NCBI GenBank assembly: GCA_013375455.1
Contig: JABXJT010000065.1
Span: 1 to 26,576 of the forward strand
Source of the DNA: Candidatus Helarchaeota archaeon
GTDB taxonomy: Archaea; Asgardarchaeota; Lokiarchaeia; Helarchaeales; HEL-GB-A
DNA: 26,576 nucleotides
Direction of reading: 5' to 3'
The translations under genes were made by a program, and so were the position numbers. The notes beneath the pieces are model-generated. The model saw only the letters and a list, made by a program, of their open reading frames with translations, had not been told where the DNA came from and made no database searches. Positions 21,630 through 26,576 of this stretch are shown in pieces (positions within the stretch are counted from its first letter, which is position 1; each line of letters starts with the position of its first letter).

Positions 21630-22943
21630 ATGTCTAAAACAGTTACAATGTGCACCCGAGTAGAAGGGCACGGCTCCCTAAGAATTTCCTTTCAGAAAAA
21701 TGAAATTTCAGGGGTATATTTTGAAATCCAAGCGTTCAGGGGATTTGAGAACATCCTTTTGAATAAAAAGCTAATTGATGTTCCCCGGATTGTATCGCGG
21801 GTCTGCGGCTTATGTTATGCCTCCCATGCTATTACAAGTTGTAGAGCCATAGAAAGTATGTTTGAACTTGAGCCCTCCAGCCAGTCTATTCAATTACGCC
21901 GCCTGTTGATGACTGGAGAACTAATAAATTCACATTCAATGCATTTCTTTTTTCAGGCCTTTCCCGATCTGTTTGTGATACTAAAAGGGCAATCAAATCC
22001 CCTACCGTTAAGTGAACTACTTCAATATGATCGTCAAATAACCTCAAAAATGTTTGACCTAATCAAAATTGGAAAAGAACTTGTTACGATTTTTGGAGGA
22101 AGATCCGCCCATCCAATTACCCCCGTCATCGGAGGTATTTCACACGCTCCCCCGAAAAAAAATCTAGGCACAGCCCGAAAACATCTTCAACAAGCATTAA
22201 CCAACATAAAATGGGTTATTGAAAGATATCAAGAGCTTTTTTCTCAAGATGAACCTCCAGCTGAATTTTCATTGGGAAATCCTACTTTTTTGGCGAATTA
22301 TGATAAAGGAAAATATGACCGATACAGTGGATTACTACAATTAAAACAAAATAATGCAGTTTTGGCAAATTTTCCTGGCGTTGATTACTCCCAGCACTTC
22401 GATTGGAGGGAGGATGTACAAGGAGCGTTACCAGGAATCTATACTGTTGCTGGAGACTCGAAGCTATTTGTGGGCCCAATTTCTCGCTATCACATAATTA
22501 AAGATTATGGAATTGCAGAAGTAGAACCATATCTTGATTATTTCAGTAAAGCATGGCAAGGGAATCTTTTATACTCACATTATCTTCGTTTGATTGAAAT
22601 ATTGACGGAAATTTATGAAGGATTAGCAATCCTTGAAAATACCAAACTGTTTAAACCAATTAAAATTGCCCCCCTAACTTCAATCAAGAACAGGGAGGGT
22701 GTGGGTGTCGTCGAAGCACCCCGCGGTACCTTAATTCACCATTATCACGTAAATGATGAACGATTAATAGACAATATAAAACTTCTTGTCGCAACTGAAA
22801 TTAATATCCCGACTATCAACAACATCCTTACAAGACAAAGTCAGAAATTATTTGGAGAAACCCAAGATCTCGAGCAAGTAAAAAGGCAAGCACAAATAAT
22901 TCTTAGAAGTTTCGACCCTTGTATTTCATGCGCAACCCATTGA
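21630..22943 (+). CDS. mvhA: [NiFe]-hydrogenase large subunit, MvhA-like
   Basis: A 437-residue catalytic subunit that splits or forms H2 at a NiFe centre. The L0 motif RVEGHG has the conserved Glu12; L1 is RVCGLCYASH with ligands C59 and C62; L2 is DPCISCATH with C431 and C434. All four metal-binding cysteines are present. The protein stops exactly at the histidine of L2, so it has no C-terminal peptide for a maturation protease to remove. ATG 21630 is preceded by AAGGAGGG; an ATG at 21555 in the same frame lies inside the small-subunit gene and is unlikely. Slightly shorter than typical MvhA. No maturation (hyp) genes are in the window. Confidence 0.92.
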   Translation: MSKTVTMCTRVEGHGSLRISFQKNEISGVYFEIQAFRGFENILLNKKLIDVPRIVSRVCGLCYASHAITSCRAIESMFELEPSSQSIQLRRLLMTGELINSHSMHFFFQAFPDLFVILKGQSNPLPLSELLQYDRQITSKMFDLIKIGKELVTIFGGRSAHPITPVIGGISHAPPKKNLGTARKHLQQALTNIKWVIERYQELFSQDEPPAEFSLGNPTFLANYDKGKYDRYSGLLQLKQNNAVLANFPGVDYSQHFDWREDVQGALPGIYTVAGDSKLFVGPISRYHIIKDYGIAEVEPYLDYFSKAWQGNLLYSHYLRLIEILTEIYEGLAILENTKLFKPIKIAPLTSIKNREGVGVVEAPRGTLIHHYHVNDERLIDNIKLLVATEINIPTINNILTRQSQKLFGETQDLEQVKRQAQIILRSFDPCISCATH

Positions 22944-23225
22944 AGCAATAAAAAGAAGTTAAGAAATTATGTGTTTGAACTTCCAAAAATAGCTTCAATA
23001 TTTTAATTTTAGTCTTAATAAATGGCATTAATTCTCCGAAAAAAGTTAACAATTACAAAATTGTATTTTTGATTATTTATTTATGAGAAATTATTAATTT
23101 TCTTAAATGATAAGCTACATTCTGTAACTAAACTATATAAAAAATGCACAAAATTTAAATACATATTCAGATTAATTAGCTTATGCACAAATTAATTCTA
23201 GATAAAGGATGTTGAGGTATGATTT
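22944..23225 (+). promoter_or_regulatory. 282-bp AT-rich intergenic region with TATA box and repeated ATGCACAAA
   Basis: No gene is visible. A TATA-like CTATATAAAA at about 23133-23142 lies some 85 bases before the next ATG. ATGCACAAA occurs at 23144-23152 and again at 23183-23191, the first copy directly after the TATA box where it could bind a regulator. A GAGG at 23214-23217 precedes the ATG at 23226. T-rich stretches near 23000 may terminate the hydrogenase transcript. Confidence 0.45.
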
Positions 23226-23717
23226 ATGAGACATAATAGAGGCCGTAGGTGGTCCAGAAGACAACAAAAAACATATTCTAATCTAAATAATACACTACAA
23301 AATGAATTTAACAGAAATCAATCAATGAAAATACCCAGAATGCTTCAAAAAAATCATAATTATACTTATGTTGGACGATGTAAATGTGGGTACGGACCAA
23401 ATGCATATTATAAAGATCCAAATGGAAATGTTATTCATGCCAATCAATTGATACGAACTTCTCAAATGAATCCAGGAATTAAAAAGAGCAATGCATTTCA
23501 AAATTCGCCGGAAAGAGTGATTTCATCCCAAATCGAACTTTATCGAATTTGTAACCAATGTGGGGCTCAAGTCAGAGATGATGCATATTTTTGTACGGAA
23601 TGCGGGAATGAACTCATGAATTCACCTCTCGTGACTAAAAAAGAACAAATAGATTTCTTAAAAGATAAAATTAGAGATTTAAAGACTCAAATGAAGATTT
23701 TGAAGAAAAATAAATAA
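23226..23717 (+). CDS. Basic zinc-ribbon protein with C-terminal coiled coil
   Basis: A 163-residue protein in three parts. The first 35 residues are basic (HNRGRRWSRRQQK). A region near 45-65 holds RCKCGYGPNAYYKDPNG, and residues about 105-125 form a zinc ribbon, CNQCGAQ ... CTECGNE. The last 30 residues are a charged helix (EQIDFLKDKIRDLKTQMKIL) suited to coiled-coil pairing. A similar helix is found in small proteins that accompany NifX/MinD genes in other anaerobes, which fits the next genes, though no homology is claimed. Its stop is 21 bases before the NifX-like gene, in the same direction. Function unknown. Confidence 0.7.
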   Translation: MRHNRGRRWSRRQQKTYSNLNNTLQNEFNRNQSMKIPRMLQKNHNYTYVGRCKCGYGPNAYYKDPNGNVIHANQLIRTSQMNPGIKKSNAFQNSPERVISSQIELYRICNQCGAQVRDDAYFCTECGNELMNSPLVTKKEQIDFLKDKIRDLKTQMKILKKNK

Positions 23718-23738
23718 TTAAAATTGAGATGAAAAAAT

Positions 23739-24194
23739 ATGCCTGAAAATGAAGTTATAGCCGTTACTTCTCAATCGTTGGATGGATTAAATGCCCCGGT
23801 TGATCCTAGGTTTGGCCGGTGTCGTGCCTTTACCATCGTATCATTGCAAGGTGGAAAAATAAGCGATACCAAAGTAATTGAAAATCCTGCAATGATGGCA
23901 GGTGGAGGCGCTGGAATTCAAGCAGCACAATCTGTTGGAAATTCTGGAGCAAAAGTCGTTTTAACGGGCAATCTTGGTCCTAATGCAAGTTCTGCGCTTC
24001 AGGCGCTAGGCATTACGACCTATTTTGGTGCTTCTGGAACTGTAGAATCCGCAATCAACGCATACCTGAAAGGGCAATTACAGCAGGCAACGGGAGCAAA
24101 TGTTCCCTCTCACTTTGGTATGGGGCGTGGTGGGATGGGCGGCGGCATGGGGCGCGGCGGTGGCAGGGGACGTGGCGGCGGTAGAGGGCGTTAG
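23739..24194 (+). CDS. NifX/NifB-C-terminal-like protein (dinitrogenase Fe-Mo cofactor family) with RG-rich tail
   Basis: Residues about 5-115 form the FeMo-cofactor-binding-type domain: VIAVTSQSLDGLNAPVDPRFGRC, then a glycine-rich GGGAGIQAAQ, VVLTGNLGPNASSALQALGI and a final helix. Members bind metalloclusters or their precursors; many archaea have them without nitrogenase. The last 30 residues are a low-complexity tail of Gly, Arg and Met (GMGRGG and GRGRGG repeats), GC-rich in an otherwise AT-rich gene. The domain occurs in NifX, NafY and NifB; no nif structural genes are here. The two ferredoxin-bearing MinD ATPases and a second copy of this domain at 26472 follow on the same strand. Confidence 0.87.
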   Translation: MPENEVIAVTSQSLDGLNAPVDPRFGRCRAFTIVSLQGGKISDTKVIENPAMMAGGGAGIQAAQSVGNSGAKVVLTGNLGPNASSALQALGITTYFGASGTVESAINAYLKGQLQQATGANVPSHFGMGRGGMGGGMGRGGGRGRGGGRGR

Positions 24195-24230
24195 TAATAT
24201 TTCATTAAGCATTTAATTTGGTTTGATTTC

Positions 24231-25136
24231 ATGAAACGTCTGAAGAATCACCTTCCAACTATCGCAATAACTGGAGGAAAAGGAGGAACGGGGAAGACCA
24301 CAGTTGCTATTAACCTAGCATATTTATTTAGCAAGCAGGGACATAAGGTTATGTTTCTGGATTGTGATGTTGATGCGCCAAATGCGGCAATCTTGCTGAG
24401 TGCAGATCTTAAAGAAGTCAAAAAAGTTGAATCCTTCCTCCCTAGATTTAATGAGAATTGTAATGGATGTGGTGATTGTCAGTCGGTTTGTCAACCACAC
24501 GCACTTTTAAATATTCCAGAGAAACAACCCCTTCTCTTTCCAGAAATGTGTACTGGCTGTGAAGCCTGCAGGATCGTCTGTAAGCAAAATGCAGTTGAAC
24601 CTGATTTAAAAGTGATTGGAAAAATCCTTGTAGGGACTGAATACGGTATTGATTTAATCGTCGGACAACTTGAAATTGGAGAGCCTAAATCAGCAGAGGT
24701 TGTCCGTGCAGTGAAAGATTACGCTGAAGAGCAGCTCAAGAACAAGCAATACGACATCCTCTTAATTGATACTGCACCAGGTGCCCATTGTGATATTATT
24801 CACGCCTTGGATGGCGCAGATATTGTCATTTCAGTAACAGAACCGACTCCCTTTGGAATTCATGATTTAAAACGGATCCTTGAATTGATTACTTTTCTTT
24901 CCTCAAAACCTACATCCAACATACTTATTAATCGCTCAAACTTAACGAAGCAAAAGCAGCCATTTGACGAGATAGAGAAAGAGTACAATGCACATATTCT
25001 TGGTGAAATTCCAATGAGTCGGGAGGTTCAATTGAGTTACGCTGAAGGCGTTCCAGTTATGGAGAAATTTCCCGAAGCCAAAATCAATCAACAATTCAAT
25101 GGTATCTATAAAAAGCTAGTAAAGGTGATCACGTGA
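24231..25136 (+). CDS. MinD/Mrp-type ATPase with ferredoxin insert (first of pair)
   Basis: A 301-residue P-loop ATPase of the deviant Walker A class, GGKGGTGKTT at 15-24, with LDCDVDAPN following. Between about 77 and 117 it carries a two-cluster ferredoxin insert: CNGCGDCQSVC (77-87) and CTGCEACRIVC (107-117). The Walker B-like LLIDTAPG and the EPTPFGIHDL segment complete the fold. Proteins of this kind are thought to handle Fe-S clusters or metallocofactors using ATP and electrons; none has a fully settled role. It follows the NifX-like gene by 36 bases and overlaps the second ATPase by four, so both are likely made together and may form a heterodimer. Confidence 0.9.
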   Translation: MKRLKNHLPTIAITGGKGGTGKTTVAINLAYLFSKQGHKVMFLDCDVDAPNAAILLSADLKEVKKVESFLPRFNENCNGCGDCQSVCQPHALLNIPEKQPLLFPEMCTGCEACRIVCKQNAVEPDLKVIGKILVGTEYGIDLIVGQLEIGEPKSAEVVRAVKDYAEEQLKNKQYDILLIDTAPGAHCDIIHALDGADIVISVTEPTPFGIHDLKRILELITFLSSKPTSNILINRSNLTKQKQPFDEIEKEYNAHILGEIPMSREVQLSYAEGVPVMEKFPEAKINQQFNGIYKKLVKVIT

Positions 25137-26038
25137 AAAAACTGACCGTTGTAAGTGGGAAAGGTGGGGTAGGAAAAACTACTCTTACTGCAGCTCTTGC
25201 ATTGTTATTTACACGCGATCGATTTTCTATAGTGCTTACTGATTGCGATGTGGATGCACCTAATTTAGCATTAGCCCTTAAAAATGAGGAGAAAGACAGA
25301 AGTGACATTTTCTCAGCCAACATCGCAGTAATTGATGAAGAACAGTGTATAGGTTGCCAAAAGTGTCTGGAAAATTGTAAATTCGATGCTATTGAATGGA
25401 ATGAAAACGAAAGCAAGCCGATTATCAATGAATTTGAATGCGAAGGATGTGGGGTCTGCACGATTGTTTGTCCGGAAGAATGTGTCCGATTGATTCCCGT
25501 TAAAACTGGTAATTTAATTATCTCTGACTCGAATCACGGATTTCCAATTGTTTCAGGTGAGTTAGAAATTGGACGCGGAAATAGCGGTAAAATCGTAGCA
25601 GAGGCTAAAATGAAATCCTTGAAGCTTGCGGAAAAAAATAAAATTGACATCATCCTAAGTGATGGCCCTCCAGGGATTGGTTGCCCTGTCATTGCAAGTC
25701 TGTCAGACTCTGACTTCATCGTGACCATAACAGAACCAATGCCCGCTGCAATTCATGATCTGAAACGCGTCCTTTCTTTAGCTTGGAATTTCACGAAAGA
25801 AATCGGTTTAGTCATAAACAAACATGACCTCTATCCGCCATTAATTCCCGAAATAGAAACCTTTGCTAAAGAAAATGATATCAGAATTCTTGGCAAAATT
25901 CCAATTGATGATAAAATTCCAGAGGCATTAATCCATAATACACCTATTGTGGAGTATGCACCTGAATCTTCAGCTTCAAAAGCCATTAAAATGGTATATG
26001 AAAGTTTAATACAATCCTTAGAATTACAAAAGAATTGA
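25133..26038 (+). CDS. MinD/Mrp-type ATPase with ferredoxin insert (second of pair)
   Basis: A paralog of the preceding ATPase, also 301 residues. P-loop SGKGGVGKTT at 8-17, TDCDVDAPN, ferredoxin insert with CIGCQKCLENC (72-82) and CEGCGVCTIVC (103-113), SDGPPGIGCP as Walker B-like region, and EPMPAAIHDLKRV matching its sister. The start GTG (25133) overlaps the stop of the first gene as GTGA. The C-terminal half gives the greatest similarity between the two. An adjacent ATPase pair with NifX-like proteins on both sides is a layout known from many anaerobes. Nine bases follow before its DUF134 neighbour begins. Confidence 0.9.
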   Translation: MKKLTVVSGKGGVGKTTLTAALALLFTRDRFSIVLTDCDVDAPNLALALKNEEKDRSDIFSANIAVIDEEQCIGCQKCLENCKFDAIEWNENESKPIINEFECEGCGVCTIVCPEECVRLIPVKTGNLIISDSNHGFPIVSGELEIGRGNSGKIVAEAKMKSLKLAEKNKIDIILSDGPPGIGCPVIASLSDSDFIVTITEPMPAAIHDLKRVLSLAWNFTKEIGLVINKHDLYPPLIPEIETFAKENDIRILGKIPIDDKIPEALIHNTPIVEYAPESSASKAIKMVYESLIQSLELQKN

Positions 26039-26052
26039 GCGATGTGTGAAAT

Positions 26053-26448
26053 TTGCCCCGAGGTTATAGATGGTGTAAAGGTGGGAGAAAACGCGGACGA
26101 GGACGTCCCTGTTTTTATCGAAACATCTCAAAAATTCCTAAAGCTGAAGGATTTATTCCGATTGAATCAAAAAGGTTTTCTTCCCCCTCATCATCAGAAG
26201 AAAGCATACTCGTTAATGAGCCAATTTATGTTTATTTAGATGAACTCGAAGCAATGCGATTAGTAGATGGTGAAAATCTAACTCAAGACGAGGCTGGCGC
26301 TCTCATGGGTATCTCGCGCGGGTCCATTTGGCGCTTGCTTCAATCCGGTCGAAGAAAACTTATTATTGCAATCTTTGAAAAACGTGAAATTCGCATTCCC
26401 TTCGATGAATTAGAAGATAATAATAAATCTGAATCAATAATCACTTAA
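26053..26448 (+). CDS. DUF134 family DNA-binding protein
   Basis: A 131-residue protein. The C-terminal half is a sigma-70-region-4-like helix-turn-helix typical of DUF134: VYLDELEAMRLVDGENLTQDEAGALMGISRGSIWRLLQSGRRKL. The N-terminus MPRGYRWCKGGRKRGRGRP is strongly basic; in the family this end carries a conserved MPR motif and a cysteine, and here C8 and C20 are present. The start is TTG at 26053, since an in-frame stop precedes it by three bases; the overlapping ATG at 26042 is in another frame. DUF134 genes usually sit with NifX-like and MinD genes, as here, and may regulate them. Confidence 0.85.
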   Translation: MPRGYRWCKGGRKRGRGRPCFYRNISKIPKAEGFIPIESKRFSSPSSSEESILVNEPIYVYLDELEAMRLVDGENLTQDEAGALMGISRGSIWRLLQSGRRKLIIAIFEKREIRIPFDELEDNNKSESIIT

Positions 26449-26471
26449 TTATATGAAAGGAGGTTTGAAAT

Positions 26472-26576
26472 ATGAAAATTGGAATCGCTACAGAAGGAGA
26501 TAGTGTAGCACAACACTTTGGGCGTTGTTCGGCCTATACCATTGTTGAATTACAGGGTACGGAAGTCCTTGAACAA
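26472..26576 (+). CDS. Second NifX-like protein (partial, runs off right edge)
   Basis: The first 35 codons of a protein in the FeMo-cofactor-binding family: MKIGIATEGDSVAQHFGRC, then SAYTIVELQG. The HFGRC motif matches RFGRC in the gene at 23739. A strong AAAGGAGG site lies before ATG 26472. It is the fifth gene of the NifX/MinD/DUF134 run and is cut by the window end, so its length and tail cannot be described. Confidence 0.85.
   Translation, partial: MKIGIATEGDSVAQHFGRCSAYTIVELQGTEVLEQ

Noticed and set aside
26042..26239. An ATG-started frame overlapping DUF134
   Set aside because: The DUF134 helix-turn-helix is in the frame starting with TTG 26053; the ATG frame ends early and shows no family features.
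1..26576. CRISPR array, tRNA, rRNA or riboswitch
   Set aside because: Reading both strands by eye I found no regularly spaced repeats, no tRNA T-loop signature outside coding DNA, and no rRNA-like stretch. A covariance-model scan would be needed to exclude small RNAs.
23739..26576. Nitrogen fixation locus
   Set aside because: NifX-like domains and MinD-type ATPases are present, but there are no nifH, nifD, nifK or nifB radical-SAM genes; these families are common in archaea that do not fix nitrogen.
1..26576. Assigning the organism to a named phylum such as Helarchaeota or Bathyarchaeota
   Set aside because: MCR markers plus Mvh/Hdr genes are compatible with several lineages; no phylogenetic marker is in the window.

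Overview
The window reads as a chromosomal segment of an archaeon with methyl-coenzyme M reductase (MCR) type metabolism, either a methanogen or an anaerobic alkane oxidiser. The evidence is a set of genes normally confined to MCR-bearing archaea: AtwA (component A2) and methanogenesis marker proteins 7, 17 and 15. Further archaeal signs are an HdrA/Mvh-type hydrogenase locus, DUF166 and DUF169 proteins, TrmB and ArsR regulators, and AT-rich upstream regions with TATA-like boxes. No mcrBDCGA genes, ribosomal RNA or taxon-defining gene lies here, so the phylum cannot be fixed. An uncultured lineage is plausible because many genes are unfamiliar. I see no tRNA, rRNA, CRISPR array, transposase or integrase.

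Layout. (1) 1-1464, minus strand: two copies of an unrecognised paralogous family, one cut by the window edge. (2) 1585-7413: an MCR-activation block. atwA, a 103-aa unknown gene, a compact M20/M42-like metallopeptidase and a 45-aa rubredoxin run rightward. They converge on mmp15-mmp17-mmp7, which run leftward. (3) 7482-13547: housekeeping and regulatory genes, namely endonuclease III, a TrmB regulator, a GNAT acetyltransferase, a DUF6125-like protein, and an ArsR regulator divergent from an AhpD-like/DUF166/DUF169 run. Palindromic candidate operators lie upstream of trmB and in the arsR/ahpD gap. (4) 13670-15994: a cysteine-containing membrane protein, two tandem zinc-ribbon paralogs and a nucleotidyltransferase. 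(5) 15972-17532: a third full-scale member of the unknown paralogous family plus a decayed fragment of a fourth, bracketed by an exact 24-bp direct repeat taken from the nucleotidyltransferase 3' end. (6) 17560-22943: a divergent ribbon-helix-helix-like gene, then an operon encoding an HdrA fused to an N-terminal winged-helix domain and a C-terminal MvhD domain, with MvhG-like and MvhA-like [NiFe]-hydrogenase subunits. (7) 23226-26576: a zinc-ribbon protein, a NifX-like protein with an RG-rich tail, two ferredoxin-containing MinD/Mrp ATPases, a DUF134 regulator and the start of a second NifX-like gene.

How they fit together. The Mmp7/Mmp17/Mmp15/A2 proteins probably act in ATP- and electron-dependent reduction of the MCR nickel cofactor. 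The hydrogenase operon couples H2 to an HdrA-type flavin/Fe-S relay but has no HdrB or HdrC beside it, and its HdrA has lost a normally conserved cysteine set. Together with the DNA-binding-like domain and inverted repeats just upstream, this makes a redox- or H2-responsive regulator a real alternative to a flavin-bifurcating enzyme. The NifX/MinD block looks like a metallocluster-handling module of the kind common in anaerobes. The most novel-looking parts are the winged-helix HdrA operon and the multi-copy unknown family with its repeat-flanked copy.
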